Shown here piece by piece: positions 28,385-38,690 of a stretch of 51,991 nucleotides of DNA; the stretch's first letter is position 1, and each line of letters opens with the position of its first letter. The notes under the pieces were generated by a model. That model was not told where the DNA came from. It ran no database searches and saw only the letters and a list, made by a program, of their open reading frames with translations. The position numbers and the translations under genes are program-made. Source of the stretch: Nocardioides sp. Root240 (GTDB lineage Bacteria; Actinomycetota; Actinomycetes; Propionibacteriales; Nocardioidaceae). The stretch lies in NCBI RefSeq assembly GCF_001428825.1, contig NZ_LMIT01000002.1, forward strand, positions 553,924 through 605,914. The letters are read 5' to 3'.

Positions 28385-30106
28385 TCAGCTGATCGGCACC
28401 GCCTCCACCACGAGGTTGCGCCGGTAGTGGAAGCCGCCGCCGGGCAGGGTCACCCGCCCGACGCAGGTGATCAGCAGCAGCCGGCGATCGACTCCCTGCT
28501 GGAACAGGCTGCGCGGTAGCCGGCGCCGGTCGAAGGTACGCACGGTCCGCACCTGCCAGTGCCGGACGGTTCCTGAGCCGTCGCGCGTGGTCACCCGGTC
28601 CCCGGGGCGCGCGCGCCGCAGGCCGTGGAAGGCACCCGGCCTGCCGCGGTCGTCCGCGACGTGGCCGGCCAGCAGGGTGGTGCCCACCAGCGAGGCCAGC
28701 GGCACGCTGCCCCGCCATACGCCGGCACTGCCGCGTGGCCGGGGCGCACCCAGGGTCCGCCCGTGGAAGGACGTGCCGACCAGGCGGGCCCGCACCGCCC
28801 CTGGCACGACGACGCGGCCCGCCCCGGCGTCACCCGCGTCCGGCGCTCGACCGGCACGGCGCTTGCCGCCGGTGTCGACCTGAGGGTGTCGCGGCACGTG
28901 CGGCTGCCGGGGCGTGACCAGGCTGGTCTCCTCGACCAGCCCCGCGCGCGTCCACGGCGCGCCGAGACTGACCGACGACGGGAGGAGGCGCTCGCGGTAG
29001 GTGTAGCAGCCGCCGGACCGGAGGCGCGTGCGACCGACCTCGACCGTGGCGTCGCCCCGGGTCCGGAAGGTGCCGCGTCCGGCGAGCGGCGCACCAGCCC
29101 AGCGTGCGGCGCGGCACCGAAGGTCGGCGTCGGGGCGGACCGGGCCCAGCAGCTCCCACTCGCCCTCGTGCGCGACGCCGCGGCTGCCCGTGACACGGAC
29201 ACGGTCGACGAGGAGGGCACCGACGGTGGCGCGCTGCCGGTTGACCCGGGTGCTGATGCGGGGCGTGCTGAGCTCCGGCGTGGTGAGCGCCGTGACGAGG
29301 CTCCGTGTCCCTGCCGAGGCAGCCACCCGCTGGAAGCGCGCGCCGGAGCGGTAGCGCCGGAAGCGGTGCTCGGGGATCCCGCTGTAGCGGACGCGCACGG
29401 CCACGGCGCTGGCGCCGGTGCGCTGCCAGCCGAGGAACAGCGGATCGGTGCCGGTGCGCAGGGTGAGGGTGCTGCGGCCACCGTCGAAGGTGGCCCCGGT
29501 GAGGGTGACCCGCACCCTGATGCCGGGCACCCAACGACCCGCGGCGGACCGGATCCCGAGAGCGGCGAGGGTGCCCGTCAGGCCGTCGGTCGTGAGGACC
29601 GGTGGCGCGGCGCGGTAGCCCGTCGTGGGCGGGGCGTAACGGGCGGCTTCGTCGACCAGCCGGGTCGCGCGCCGGACGACGGCGGTGAAGAGCCGGGGCG
29701 ACTCGCGACGCAGCTCCGCCATCCTCGCGGTCATCCGGTCGGGCTCGGCGTTCAGCCGCTCGAGGCGCCCGACGACCCACCACAGCGCGGTCGCGAGGAC
29801 GCCGTCACGTCGGGCGGCGTCGAGGTGGACGGAGAGCAGGTAGCCGACCACCGGGTGACGCACCGTGGTGGGCGTGCCGGCACGGCGCGGCCACCGACGG
29901 GTGCCGGTGTCGAGGCAGATGCCGAACGGGCCGTCGGGCACGCGGGCGACGCCGAGCTCGTGGCCTGAACGGGTGGTGTAGCCGGAGAACCCGGGTGGCG
30001 ACGGGTGGCCGGGCCCGAGGCGCTCCGCACGAGCGGGCAGGACGAGCGTGGTCAGGAGCAGCGCGGCCAGGAGGCCACAGGACAGGACGCGGACGAGGGA
30101 TCTCAT
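28385..30106 (-). CDS. Large secreted protein with C-terminal class F sortase domain
   Basis: This 573-residue protein starts at the ATG 30106 behind GGAGG. The signal peptide (VLSCGLLAALLLTTLVLPARA) is clear. Residues about 35-200 are of unknown fold and include GPFGICLDTGTRRWP and ALWWVVGRL, which faintly recall thioester-domain adhesins. A beta-rich middle follows (TLTGATFDGGRSTLTLRTG). The last 150 residues are a sortase: LLAGHVADD with His482, LLLITC with Cys548, and YRRNLVV with Arg562 or Arg563. Class F sortases are usually short stand-alone enzymes, so fusion to a roughly 400-residue exported region is unusual. It converges on rbpA with six bases between stops. Confidence 0.8.
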   Translation of the reverse strand: MRSLVRVLSCGLLAALLLTTLVLPARAERLGPGHPSPPGFSGYTTRSGHELGVARVPDGPFGICLDTGTRRWPRRAGTPTTVRHPVVGYLLSVHLDAARRDGVLATALWWVVGRLERLNAEPDRMTARMAELRRESPRLFTAVVRRATRLVDEAARYAPPTTGYRAAPPVLTTDGLTGTLAALGIRSAAGRWVPGIRVRVTLTGATFDGGRSTLTLRTGTDPLFLGWQRTGASAVAVRVRYSGIPEHRFRRYRSGARFQRVAASAGTRSLVTALTTPELSTPRISTRVNRQRATVGALLVDRVRVTGSRGVAHEGEWELLGPVRPDADLRCRAARWAGAPLAGRGTFRTRGDATVEVGRTRLRSGGCYTYRERLLPSSVSLGAPWTRAGLVEETSLVTPRQPHVPRHPQVDTGGKRRAGRAPDAGDAGAGRVVVPGAVRARLVGTSFHGRTLGAPRPRGSAGVWRGSVPLASLVGTTLLAGHVADDRGRPGAFHGLRRARPGDRVTTRDGSGTVRHWQVRTVRTFDRRRLPRSLFQQGVDRRLLLITCVGRVTLPGGGFHYRRNLVVEAVPIS

Positions 30107-30210
30107 GCCGCCTGATCCTCCGGATCCGCCCGACACCAGGGCAGGCGTCAGCCCACCGGTTGTGGACGGCACCCCGTTGCTGCCCTGCCTGTGGAGGACA
30201 ACGGGACGCA

Positions 30211-30233
30211 CCGGCAGCCAGCGGGGCTGCCGG
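30211..30233 (-). terminator. Strong hairpin after the tkt-tal-pgi-pgl operon
   Basis: CCGGCAGCC and GGCTGCCGG form a perfect 9-bp stem with a 5-base loop, 6 bases past the pgl stop. This is the strongest terminator-like structure seen. No T-run follows. Confidence 0.7.
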
Positions 30234-30239
30234 GACGCG

Positions 30240-30992
30240 TCAGAGCGCGGAGGCCGCCTCGCTGTCGAGGAACCAGATGGTCTCGGTGGTGCCGCGGACA
30301 CCTCGCGCCGGCGTCTCCCGGAGAGCTGCTGCCTCGGCGTCGTCGGCGAGCTCGGCGAGCCCGCGTCGAACGGCGTCGGCCTTGGCGGCCCCGCTCACCA
30401 GGAACCACACCGACTGCGCCCGGTTCAGGGCCTCGAAGGTCAGGCTGACCCGGTCCGGCGGCGGCTTGGGGGAGTCGTGGACGGCGACCGCGATCGCGTC
30501 GACCGCGTCCAGGCCTGCATGGCCGGGGAACAGCGAGGCGATGTGCCCGTCGGGGCCCACCCCGAGCATCAGCACGTCGAAGTCGCCCGTGCCGGTCGCG
30601 CGGATCGTCGCGGCGTACGCCTCGGCCGCATCCTCGGCGCTCGCCACCTCGTCGGAGGCGGGGACGGCGTGCACGCGGTGCGCGCCGACCTCGTCGAGGA
30701 AGGCCGCCCGCGCCTGGCCGACGTTGCGGTCCGGGGAGGACGCCGGCACGAAGCGCTCGTCGCCGAAGTAGAACCGCACCGCCCCCCAGTCGACGCCGGA
30801 CGCGTCGGCGAGCCGGGCGATCTCGCGGTGGATCGCCTCCGCGATCGAGCCTCCGGTCAGCCCCACGTCGGGGACCAGTCCGGCGGCCTGCGCGTCCGCG
30901 ATCCGGTTGAGCAGCTCGCCGGCGACGGCCGTGGCGAGGGTGGCGGCGTCGGCGTGGACCTCGACGAGGGGAGCAGGGCGGTCGGAGGTCAT
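30240..30992 (-). CDS. pgl: 6-phosphogluconolactonase
   Basis: This 250-residue hydrolase opens 6-phosphogluconolactone to 6-phosphogluconate. It has [14 protein letters not shown] near the N-terminus, the FGDERFVP substrate loop and [15 protein letters not shown] with the catalytic His. The ATG overlaps the pgi stop (ATGA). In most actinobacteria zwf and opcA lie between these two genes; here they are absent, so the lactone must come from a dehydrogenase encoded elsewhere. An F420-dependent glucose-6-phosphate dehydrogenase is one possibility. A strong hairpin follows. Confidence 0.93.
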   Translation of the reverse strand: MTSDRPAPLVEVHADAATLATAVAGELLNRIADAQAAGLVPDVGLTGGSIAEAIHREIARLADASGVDWGAVRFYFGDERFVPASSPDRNVGQARAAFLDEVGAHRVHAVPASDEVASAEDAAEAYAATIRATGTGDFDVLMLGVGPDGHIASLFPGHAGLDAVDAIAVAVHDSPKPPPDRVSLTFEALNRAQSVWFLVSGAAKADAVRRGLAELADDAEAAALRETPARGVRGTTETIWFLDSEAASAL

Positions 30993-32668
30993 CGTGCGCG
31001 GTGCTCCCGGTAGTAGCCGATCAGGGAACGGGTGGAGGCGTCCTGGCCGGCCAGGACCTCCTCGTCACCGTCGATCGCGGGTGCGATCTGCAGGGCGAGC
31101 TGCTTGCCGAGCTCGACGCCCCACTGGTCGAAGCTGTCGATGCCCCACACGACGCCCTGGGTGAAGGTGATGTGCTCGTAGAGCGCGATCAGCTGGCCCA
31201 GGACCGCCGGCGTGAGCGCCGGCGCCATGATCGAGGTGGTCGGCCGGTTGCCGGCGAACACCCGCGCGGGGACGATCGACTCCGCCGTGCCCTCGGCGCG
31301 GACCTCGTCGGCGGTCTTGCCGAACGCGAGCGCCTTGGTCTGGGCGAAGAAGTTCGCGAGCAGCAGCTCGTGGACGTCGGTGGTGCCGTCCTCGAGCGGG
31401 TACGCCGGCGTCGCGAACGCCAGGAAGTCCGCGGGGATGAGCTGCGTTCCCTGGTGGATGAGCTGGTAGAACGCGTGCTGGCCGTTGGTGCCGGGCTCGC
31501 CCCAGAACACCTCGCCGGTGTCGGTGGTGACCGGTGTGCCGTCCCAACGCACGCTCTTGCCGTTGGACTCCATCGTGAGCTGCTGGAGGTACGCCGGGAA
31601 CCGGTGCAGCAGCTGGGCGTAGGGGAGCACCGCGTGGGTCCGGGCGTCGAGGAAGTTGACGTACCAGACGTTCAGCAGGCCCATCAGCGCCGGCACGTTG
31701 CTCGCCAGCGGCGTGTGCTGGAAGTGCTCGTCGATGGCGTGGAAGCCGCCGAGGAACTCCTCGAAGCGCTCCGGGCCGATCGCCACGACCAGCGAGGTGC
31801 CGATCGCGGAGTCGATGGAGTAGCGCCCGCCGACCCAGTCCCAGAAGCCGAAGGCGTTGGCCGGGTCGATGCCGAAGGCCGCGACCTTGTCGAGCGCGGT
31901 GGAGACGGCGACGAAGTGCTGGGCCACGGCCTCCGCCCCGGCCTCGTCGGACGCGCCGACGGCACCGCTCGCGCGCAGTGCGTCCAGCAGCCAGCTCCGG
32001 CACAGTCGGGCGTTGGTCAGCGTCTCGAGGGTGCCGAAGGTCTTGCTCGAGACGACGAACAGCGTCGACGCCGGGTCGAGGTCGGCCAGGGTGCGCGCCG
32101 CGTCGGTCGGGTCGATGTTGCTGATGAACCGGCACGACAGGCCGTCCTGGACGTACGGCGCCAGGGCCTCGTAGGCCATCACCGGCCCGAGGTCGGAGCC
32201 CCCGATGCCGATGTTGACGACCGTGCGGATCCGTTCGCCGGTGACGCCGGTCCAGGCGCCCGAGCGGACGTCGTCGGCGAAGGCGTAGACCCGGCGGAGC
32301 ACGTCGCGCACGTCGTCGACGACGTCGTGGCCGTCGACCTCGATGTCGACACCGGCGGGCCGGCGCAGCGCGGTGTGCAGCACGGCGCGGTCCTCGGTGA
32401 CGTTGATGTGGTCGCCCCGGAACATGGCGTCGCGTCGGTCCTCGAGCCCGACCTCGCGGGCCAGCTCGAGGAGCGCCCCCAGGATGTCGTCGTCGAGCAG
32501 GTTCTTCGACAGGTCGACGTGGAGGTCACCGGCGGTGTGGCTGAACCGCTCGACCCGGGTGGGGTCGTCGGCGAACCAGCGCCGCAGGTCGGGGGCGAAG
32601 CCGTCGGACAGCTTGGCCAGCGTGGACCAGGCAGCCGTGGAGCGGGGATCGACAGGAGCCGCGCCCAC
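30989..32668 (-). CDS. pgi: Glucose-6-phosphate isomerase
   Basis: This 559-residue enzyme interconverts glucose 6-phosphate and fructose 6-phosphate. The [16 protein letters not shown] phosphate loop, [12 protein letters not shown], the [14 protein letters not shown] catalytic Glu block, and [13 protein letters not shown] near the C-terminus are all present. Length matches the long bacterial family. The GTG start is seven to eight bases after the tal stop. It links glycolysis to the pentose phosphate genes in one operon and is coupled to pgl. Confidence 0.96.
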   Translation of the reverse strand: MGAAPVDPRSTAAWSTLAKLSDGFAPDLRRWFADDPTRVERFSHTAGDLHVDLSKNLLDDDILGALLELAREVGLEDRRDAMFRGDHINVTEDRAVLHTALRRPAGVDIEVDGHDVVDDVRDVLRRVYAFADDVRSGAWTGVTGERIRTVVNIGIGGSDLGPVMAYEALAPYVQDGLSCRFISNIDPTDAARTLADLDPASTLFVVSSKTFGTLETLTNARLCRSWLLDALRASGAVGASDEAGAEAVAQHFVAVSTALDKVAAFGIDPANAFGFWDWVGGRYSIDSAIGTSLVVAIGPERFEEFLGGFHAIDEHFQHTPLASNVPALMGLLNVWYVNFLDARTHAVLPYAQLLHRFPAYLQQLTMESNGKSVRWDGTPVTTDTGEVFWGEPGTNGQHAFYQLIHQGTQLIPADFLAFATPAYPLEDGTTDVHELLLANFFAQTKALAFGKTADEVRAEGTAESIVPARVFAGNRPTTSIMAPALTPAVLGQLIALYEHITFTQGVVWGIDSFDQWGVELGKQLALQIAPAIDGDEEVLAGQDASTRSLIGYYREHRAR

Positions 32669-32674
32669 TGGTCG

Positions 32675-33781
32675 TCAGCCCTTGGCCTTGGCCATCTGCG
32701 TCTGGACGGTCTCGATGAGCTCAGTCCACGAGACCTTGAACTTGTCGACGCCCTCGGTCTCGAGGACGACGAACACGTCGTCGAGGTCGATGCCGGCCGC
32801 GGCGAGCTGGTCGAAGACGGCCTGCGCCTCGGCGGCCTTGCCGGTGACCTGGTCACCGGTGACCTCGCCGTGGTCGGCGAACGCCTGCATCGTCTTCTCG
32901 GGCATCGTGTTGACGGTGTCGGCGACGACCAGGTCGGAGACGTAGAGCGTGTCGGGGTACGCCGGGTTCTTGACGCCCGTCGACGCCCACAGCGCGCGCT
33001 GCGCGTTCGCGCCGGCGGCGGCGAGGGCCTGCCAGCGGTCGGAGGCGACGACCTCCTCGAAGGCGGCGTAGGCGAGGCGGGCGTTGGCCACGGCGGCCTT
33101 GCCGCGCAGCGCGAGCGCCTCGTCGGTTCCGATCTTGTCCAGGCGCGCGTCGATCTCGCTGTCCACGCGGGACACGAAGAACGAGGCCACCGAGCGGATC
33201 GTCGACAGGTCGATGCCGGCGGCCCGTGCCTGCTCGAGGCCGGTGAGGTAGGCGTCCATCACCGCGCGGTAGCGCTCGACGGAGAAGATCAGCGTGACGT
33301 TGACGCTGATGCCGGCGGCGATGACCTCGGTGATGGCCGGGAGGCCCTCGAGGGTCGCGGGGATCTTGATCAGCGCGTTGGGGCGGTCGACCGCGGCCCA
33401 GAGCGCCTTGGCCGAGGCGACCGTCGCGGCCGTGTCGTTGGCGAGGGTGGGCTCGACCTCGATCGAGACCCGGCCGTCGTCCTTGGTCGACGCGGCGACC
33501 GGCGCGAGGATGTCGCAGGCGTTGCGCACGTCCTCGGTCGTGAGCGCGAAGATGACGCCGTCGGCGTCGGCCCCGTCGGCCACGAGGGCGCGGACCTGCT
33601 CGTCGTAGCGCTCGCCGTTGGAGATGGCGCCGGCGAAGATCGTCGGGTTGGTCGTCACGCCGACGACGGACGAGCTCGTCACGAGCTCGGCGAGGTTGCC
33701 GGTCTCGATGCGCTCGCGGGACAGGTCGTCGAGCCAGATGGAGACCCCTGCGTCAGCCAGGGCCTTGAGTCGGTCGGTCAT
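32675..33781 (-). CDS. tal: Transaldolase
   Basis: This 368-residue TIM-barrel enzyme transfers dihydroxyacetone units between sugar phosphates. It has [13 protein letters not shown] near residue 40 and the Schiff-base lysine in [15 protein letters not shown]. The length and [12 protein letters not shown] start are typical of the long actinobacterial TalB-like class. AAGGAGG lies before the ATG, so it has a leadered, efficient start. It follows tkt after 43 bases and precedes pgi by 6 bases. Confidence 0.96.
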   Translation of the reverse strand: MTDRLKALADAGVSIWLDDLSRERIETGNLAELVTSSSVVGVTTNPTIFAGAISNGERYDEQVRALVADGADADGVIFALTTEDVRNACDILAPVAASTKDDGRVSIEVEPTLANDTAATVASAKALWAAVDRPNALIKIPATLEGLPAITEVIAAGISVNVTLIFSVERYRAVMDAYLTGLEQARAAGIDLSTIRSVASFFVSRVDSEIDARLDKIGTDEALALRGKAAVANARLAYAAFEEVVASDRWQALAAAGANAQRALWASTGVKNPAYPDTLYVSDLVVADTVNTMPEKTMQAFADHGEVTGDQVTGKAAEAQAVFDQLAAAGIDLDDVFVVLETEGVDKFKVSWTELIETVQTQMAKAKG

Positions 33782-33824
33782 GAGTCCTCCTTGTGAGAGA
33801 TGCGTGGTGCCGCGGGGGAGCCGG

Positions 33825-35933
33825 TCAGGCGCCCGCAGCGGCGATGCTGTCCTTGGCGGCCGCCGCCACGGCCTCCGGGGTGAATCCGAACTCGCGGAAC
33901 AGGGTGCCGGCGTCGGCGCTCGCTCCGTAGTGGTCGATGCTGACGATCCGGCCGGCGTCTCCGACGTACTCGCGCCAGCCGGTCTTCGTCCCGGCCTCGA
34001 CCGAGACGCGGGCCTTGACGATCGGCGGGATCACCGAGTCGCGGTAGGCCTGGGTCTGGGCCTCGAACCACTCGAGGCAGGGCAGGGACACGACGCGCGC
34101 CCGGATGCCCTCGGTCGCGAGCTGCTCGCGGGCGGCGACGGCCAGCTGCACCTCGGAGCCGGTGCCCATCAGCACGACGTCGGGCTCGCCGCCCTCGGCG
34201 TCGATGAGGACGTAGCCGCCCTTGGCCACGTCGTCGGTCGTGGCGAAGCCCTCCGTGCCGCGGGGGAACGTCGGGACGTTCTGGCGGCTGAGGATCAGGC
34301 CGGCGGGACGGTCGTTGTTACGCAGCACCTGCAGCCACGCGGCCGCCGTCTCGTTGGCGTCGGCGGGCCGGATGATGTCGAGGCCCGGGATGCCGCGCAG
34401 CGCCCAGAGGTGCTCGATCGGCTGGTGGGTCGGGCCGTCCTCGCCGAGGCCGACCGAGTCGTGGGTCCAGACGTAGGTGACCGGAACCTTCATCAGGGCC
34501 GCGACGCGGACCGCGCCGCGCATGTAGTCGGAGAAGGTGAGGAAGGTGCCGCCGAAGACGCGGGTGCCGCCGTGGACGGCGATGCCGTTCATGATCGCGC
34601 CCATGCCGTGCTCGCGGATGCCGAAGTGGAGGACGCGGCCCTGGTAGGGGTCGCCCTGCCACTCCTCGACGGAGCGGTCGAACGGCAGGAAGGACTTGGC
34701 GTCCTTGATGGTCGTGTTGTTGGAGCCCGCGAGGTCGGCCGAGCCGCCCCACAGCTCCGGCATGACCGGGGCGAGGGCGTTGATGACCTTGCCGGACGCG
34801 GCGCGGGTCGCGACGCCCTTGGCGTCGGCCTCGAAGACCGGCAGCGCGGCCTCGACGCCGTCGGGCAGGCGACGGTCCTTGAGCCGGTGCAGGATCGCGG
34901 CGCCCTCGGGGTGGGCGGCGGACCAGGCCTGGAACTGCTCGTTCCACTCGGCGGCCCAGGCCTTGCCACGCTCGACGAGACCGCGGGTGTGCGCGATGAC
35001 GTCCTCGGGGACCTCGAAGGACTTGTCCGGGTCGAACCCGAGCACGCGCTTGGTCGCGGCCACCTCGTCGGCACCCAGGGCGGAGCCGTGGGCGGCCTCG
35101 GTGTTCTGCGCGCTCGGGGCGGGCCAGGCGATGACGGTCTTCAGGACGATCAGCGACGGCTTGTCGGCGATCTCGTCGGCGGCCTTGATCGCCGCGTGGA
35201 GGGCCGGGACGTCCTCCTCGTAGTTCGCGAGGTCGGAGTGGTCGTTGCCGGTCCAGTCGACGGTCTGGACGTGCCAGCCGTAGGCCTCGTAGCGCTTCGC
35301 GACGTCCTCGTTGAACGCGATGTGGGTGTCGCCCTCGATCGAGATGCGGTTGGCGTCGTAGATCACCGTGAGGTTGCCGAGCTCCTGCGTGCCGGCGATG
35401 GAGGACGCCTCGCCGCTCACGCCCTCCTCGAGGTCGCCGTCGGAGGCGATGACGTAGACGTGGTGGTCGAAGATCGACGGGCCGCCGTCGGCAGCCGGGT
35501 CGATCAGGCCGCGCTCGCGGCGGGCGGCCATCGCCATGCCGACCGCGTTGGCGACGCCCTGGCCGAGCGGGCCGGTGGTGACCTCGACGCCGGCGGTGTG
35601 GCCGTACTCCGGGTGGCCGGGGGTCTTGGAGTCCCAGGTGCGCAGGCTCTCGAGGTCGCTGAGCTCGAGGCCGAAACCGCCCAGGTAGAGCTGCGTGTAG
35701 AGCGTGATCGAGCTGTGGCCGCAGCTCAGCACGAAGCGGTCGCGGGCGGTCCACGCCGGGTCGGCGGGGTCGTGGCGCATCACCTTCTGGAACAGCAGGT
35801 ACGCGGCGGGTGCGAGGCTCATCGCCGTGCCGGGGTGGCCGTTCCCGACCTTCTGCACGGCATCCATGGCCAGCACCCGTGCGGTGTCGACGGCCTTGCG
35901 GTCGAGGTCGGTCCAGTCCAGCTCCGGGATCAT
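33825..35933 (-). CDS. tkt: Transketolase
   Basis: This 702-residue thiamine-diphosphate enzyme transfers two-carbon units. The N-terminal [16 protein letters not shown], the cofactor motif [19 protein letters not shown] through YDANRIS, and the [18 protein letters not shown] pyrimidine-domain block are present. The ATG at 35933 has TAGGCT at -12 to -7 and no ribosome site, so the operon mRNA is probably leaderless. It heads tkt-tal-pgi-pgl, divergent from ctaB as in mycobacteria and Streptomyces. Confidence 0.96.
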   Translation of the reverse strand: MIPELDWTDLDRKAVDTARVLAMDAVQKVGNGHPGTAMSLAPAAYLLFQKVMRHDPADPAWTARDRFVLSCGHSSITLYTQLYLGGFGLELSDLESLRTWDSKTPGHPEYGHTAGVEVTTGPLGQGVANAVGMAMAARRERGLIDPAADGGPSIFDHHVYVIASDGDLEEGVSGEASSIAGTQELGNLTVIYDANRISIEGDTHIAFNEDVAKRYEAYGWHVQTVDWTGNDHSDLANYEEDVPALHAAIKAADEIADKPSLIVLKTVIAWPAPSAQNTEAAHGSALGADEVAATKRVLGFDPDKSFEVPEDVIAHTRGLVERGKAWAAEWNEQFQAWSAAHPEGAAILHRLKDRRLPDGVEAALPVFEADAKGVATRAASGKVINALAPVMPELWGGSADLAGSNNTTIKDAKSFLPFDRSVEEWQGDPYQGRVLHFGIREHGMGAIMNGIAVHGGTRVFGGTFLTFSDYMRGAVRVAALMKVPVTYVWTHDSVGLGEDGPTHQPIEHLWALRGIPGLDIIRPADANETAAAWLQVLRNNDRPAGLILSRQNVPTFPRGTEGFATTDDVAKGGYVLIDAEGGEPDVVLMGTGSEVQLAVAAREQLATEGIRARVVSLPCLEWFEAQTQAYRDSVIPPIVKARVSVEAGTKTGWREYVGDAGRIVSIDHYGASADAGTLFREFGFTPEAVAAAAKDSIAAAGA

Positions 35934-35939
35934 GCTCCG

Positions 35940-35945
35940 AGCCTA
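35940..35945 (-). promoter_or_regulatory. -10 box for leaderless tkt operon
   Basis: Minus-strand TAGGCT lies at -12 to -7 from the tkt ATG. No -35 is evident. Confidence 0.55.
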
Positions 35946-36003
35946 CCGAGCGCGGTGGCGCAGCCGACACCGGCTGGGTGCGGCGGACACGGGTGGGTCG
36001 GGC

Positions 36004-36009
36004 TACACT
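36004..36009 (+). promoter_or_regulatory. -10 box of ctaB
   Basis: TACACT would start transcription near 36016, leaving about 29 nt before the preferred GTG at 36045. Confidence 0.45.
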
Positions 36010-36044
36010 CGGACCGCTCTCGAACCCTGCCCATGAGGACTTCC

Positions 36045-36989
36045 GTGACCTACGTCGACCCCACCAGCCCCGAGCTGATGGCCGAGGACGCCGGGACCCC
36101 GAAGACCTTCCGGGACGTCGTCATGGCGTACGTCGGGCTGACCAAGCCCCGGGTGATCGAGCTCCTGCTGCTGACGACGGTGCCGGTCATGTTCTTCGCC
36201 GCCCGGGGCGTCCCCGCGCTCGGCCTGGTCGTCGCCACCGTCATCGGCGGCACGTTCTCGGCCGGGTCCGCTTCGGTCTTCAACTGCGTCTACGACCGCG
36301 ACATCGACGAGCAGATGCGTCGTACCCGGCGCCGGGCGCTGCCGCGCCACATCGTGACCCCGGCCGCGGCCCTCGTGTTCGGCACCGTCCTGGGCGTGCT
36401 GTCGACGGTGGTCCTCGCCGTGTGGGTCAACCCGCTCTCGGCGGTGCTCTCGGTCAGCGCCAACGCCTTCTACGTGTTCGTCTACACGATGCTGCTCAAG
36501 CGCCGGACGACCCAGAACATCGTCTGGGGCGGCATTGCCGGCTGCTTCCCGGCCCTGATCGGCTGGACCGCCGTGACCGGCGAGCTGTCCTGGGTGCCGA
36601 TCGTGCTGTTCATGGTGGTCTTCTTCTGGACGCCCCCGCACACCTGGGCGCTGGCGCTGCGTTACCGCGAGGACTACGCGCAGGTCGACGTCCCGATGCT
36701 GCCGGTCGTGAGGTCCGCGCGCCAGGTCGCGTTCCAGATCGTCGTCTACAGCTGGGTGATGGTCGCGACCTCGCTGGTGCTGTGGCCGGTGGCGGACACG
36801 GGCCTCGTCTACCCCATCGTGGCTGTCGTGCTCGGTGCGGTGTTCCTGGTGCAGGCGCACGGCCTGCACCGCCGGGCGAAGACGTCCGACGAGCTGAGCG
36901 TGCTCCAGCCGATGCGGCTGTTCCACTCGTCGAACCTGTACCTGTCGCTGCTGTTCGTCGCCGTCGCGATCGACCCGCTGCTGCACTGA
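36045..36989 (+). CDS. ctaB: Protoheme IX farnesyltransferase (heme O synthase)
   Basis: This roughly 314-residue polytopic prenyltransferase attaches a farnesyl group to heme b for cytochrome oxidase. The first Asp-rich site [15 protein letters not shown] and the second [16 protein letters not shown] bind farnesyl diphosphate. Hydrophobic segments for about eight or nine helices are visible. The GTG at 36045 is preferred because AGGA lies five bases upstream; the in-frame ATG at 36033 lacks a site and would add four residues. It converges on ctaA, which converts heme O to heme A. Confidence 0.95.
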   Translation: MTYVDPTSPELMAEDAGTPKTFRDVVMAYVGLTKPRVIELLLLTTVPVMFFAARGVPALGLVVATVIGGTFSAGSASVFNCVYDRDIDEQMRRTRRRALPRHIVTPAAALVFGTVLGVLSTVVLAVWVNPLSAVLSVSANAFYVFVYTMLLKRRTTQNIVWGGIAGCFPALIGWTAVTGELSWVPIVLFMVVFFWTPPHTWALALRYREDYAQVDVPMLPVVRSARQVAFQIVVYSWVMVATSLVLWPVADTGLVYPIVAVVLGAVFLVQAHGLHRRAKTSDELSVLQPMRLFHSSNLYLSLLFVAVAIDPLLH

Positions 36990-36994
36990 TCGGA

Positions 36995-37014
36995 CGCTGA
37001 CCGGTGGGTCAGCG
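36995..37014. terminator. Bidirectional hairpin between ctaB and ctaA
   Basis: CGCTGACC and GGTCAGCG form a perfect 8-bp stem with a 4-base loop, filling most of the 29-base gap between the convergent stops. Confidence 0.65.
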
Positions 37015-37018
37015 GGAG

Positions 37019-37915
37019 TCAGCGACGCGCGCGCGTGGTGAGCAGGACCCGCGTCATGCCGGCGGCGGTCAGGCCGGCGCCGAGCATGTGGATGCCGACC
37101 AGGATCTCGGGCAGGTCCGTCAGGTACTGCCAGAAGCCGATCGTGCCCTGGGCCAGCTCGACGACCAGGAGCAGGCAGGCGGCGCGGTGGAGGGCCAGCA
37201 GGCCCAGCCGGCGGGCGCGCCAGACGACCAGCAGGGTGAGGGCGACGAGCAGGTAGACCGACGCCGCGTGCACGTGCGACATGACCTGCGGGTCGAGGTC
37301 GTTGCGGGGCGCCTCGTCGTCACCGGCATGGGGGCCGGAGCCGGTGACCACGGTGCCGAGGTAGAGGACGACCCAGCCGGCTGCGAAGAGGACAGCGACG
37401 AGGCGCCGGACGCCCAGCGGTGCGGAGGCGCGGGTCGGGCCGTTGAGGTGGTCGACCAGGCCGACGCAGACGCCGACGATCGCCATCGAGACGAGCAGGT
37501 GGAGGGCGACGATCCACGGGTTGAGGTCGGTGAGCACGGTGACGCCGCCGATCACGGCCTGGGCGGGGATGCCCAGGGCGATGATCGTCGAGAGGCGTAC
37601 GGCGAGCGGGTGCTGCGCCGCGCGGTCGCGGGCCGCGACCCAGCAGGCGATGGCGATCGCCACCAGGACGTAGGTCAGCAGGCGGTTGCCGAACTCGATG
37701 ACCCCGTGCAGGCCGAGCTCGGAGTGGTAGGTCCACTTCGCGTCGGTGCACTTGGGCCAGGTCGGGCAGCCCAGGCCGGAGCCGGTGAGCCGTACGGCGC
37801 CGCCGGTGACGACGATCAGGATGTTCGCCACGAGGTTCGCCCAGGCGAGCGGGACGAGGCGGGCACCGAGCGCGTGCTGGAGGCTCTCGAGGCGCGTGGG
37901 GGTCGAGGTGGTCAC
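37019..37915 (-). CDS. ctaA: Heme A synthase (CtaA/COX15)
   Basis: This 298-residue integral membrane enzyme oxidises the heme O methyl group. Heme-binding histidines appear in LHGVIEFGNR, ALHLLVSM, MSHVHAAS and GIHMLGAG. The GLGCPTWPKC loop has the conserved Cys pair of the Gram-positive type. About eight membrane segments are visible. The GTG follows GGGAG at seven bases. It lies four bases after the ABC permease gene, so it is the last gene of an ATPase-permease-ctaA operon, as with Rv1458c-Rv1456c in M. tuberculosis. Confidence 0.94.
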   Translation of the reverse strand: MTTSTPTRLESLQHALGARLVPLAWANLVANILIVVTGGAVRLTGSGLGCPTWPKCTDAKWTYHSELGLHGVIEFGNRLLTYVLVAIAIACWVAARDRAAQHPLAVRLSTIIALGIPAQAVIGGVTVLTDLNPWIVALHLLVSMAIVGVCVGLVDHLNGPTRASAPLGVRRLVAVLFAAGWVVLYLGTVVTGSGPHAGDDEAPRNDLDPQVMSHVHAASVYLLVALTLLVVWRARRLGLLALHRAACLLLVVELAQGTIGFWQYLTDLPEILVGIHMLGAGLTAAGMTRVLLTTRARR

Positions 37916-37919
37916 GGGG

Positions 37920-38690
37920 TCACTCCCACTTGAAGGTCCGGGCGGTCAGGACGGAGCCGAGAGCGGCCCAGGCGAGCAGGACGACGAGGTCGCGGCCCGC
38001 GATGGCACCGTCGCAGGCGGCCCGCATCGCCTCGCCGAGTGCGCCGGAGGGCAGCCAGCGCACGACGTCGCCGAGGCCGCCGTAGGCGCTGGCGGGCAGG
38101 ATCACGGCGCCGCCGGCGAGGAGGAGCAGGTAGACGAGGTTCGCTGCGGCGAGGGTCGCCTCGGCGCGGAGCGTGCCGGCCAGCAGCATGCCGAGCGCGG
38201 CGAAGGCCGCGGTGCCGAGGAGTGCTGCCACGACGGCGCACAGCACGCCGGCGACGCCCGAGGGGCCGTCCCAGCCGAGCGCGAGGCCGACGCCGCCGAT
38301 CACGGCGAACTGGATGACCTCGACCAGCAGCAGCGCGGCGACCTTGCCGCCGAGCAGCGTGGTGCGGGACAGGGGAGCGGTCCCGAGACGCTTGAGGACG
38401 CCGTACCGGCGCTCGAAGCCGGTGGCGATCGCCAGGGAGGTGAAGGCCGTCGACATGACGGCGAGGGCCAGTACGCCGGGCGTCAGGACGTCGATCGGCC
38501 GGCCGTCGAGGTCGAGGCCGACCCGGTCCGCGCCGCGCACGGCGCCGATGAGCACGATCACCGGGATCACGACGGCGATGAGGAGCTGCTCGCCGTTGCG
38601 GAGCAGCAGCCGGGCCTCCATGCCGGCCTGGGTGACCAGCTGGCGCAGGACGGGCGCGCCGCCCGGGGCGGGGGCGAAGGTGCCGCTCAC
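37920..38690 (-). CDS. ABC-2 type transporter permease
   Basis: This 256-residue protein has six predicted membrane spans, beginning QLLIAVVIPVIVLIGAV and ending LVVLLAWAALGSVLTA. An FERRYGVLKRLGTAPLSR cytoplasmic loop is typical of ABC-2 exporters (DrrB/NodJ type). The GTGA overlap with the ATPase gene shows they form one transporter. The substrate is unknown. Conserved adjacency to ctaA suggests a heme- or respiration-related cargo, but this is only inference. Confidence 0.88.
   Translation of the reverse strand: MSGTFAPAPGGAPVLRQLVTQAGMEARLLLRNGEQLLIAVVIPVIVLIGAVRGADRVGLDLDGRPIDVLTPGVLALAVMSTAFTSLAIATGFERRYGVLKRLGTAPLSRTTLLGGKVAALLLVEVIQFAVIGGVGLALGWDGPSGVAGVLCAVVAALLGTAAFAALGMLLAGTLRAEATLAAANLVYLLLLAGGAVILPASAYGGLGDVVRWLPSGALGEAMRAACDGAIAGRDLVVLLAWAALGSVLTARTFKWE

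Noticed and set aside
34266..34281. Palindrome GAACGTC-N2-GACGTTC in tkt, reminiscent of a regulator site
   Set aside because: It lies inside the tkt coding sequence and is explained by common codons; spacing does not match LexA (N4) or KstR cores.
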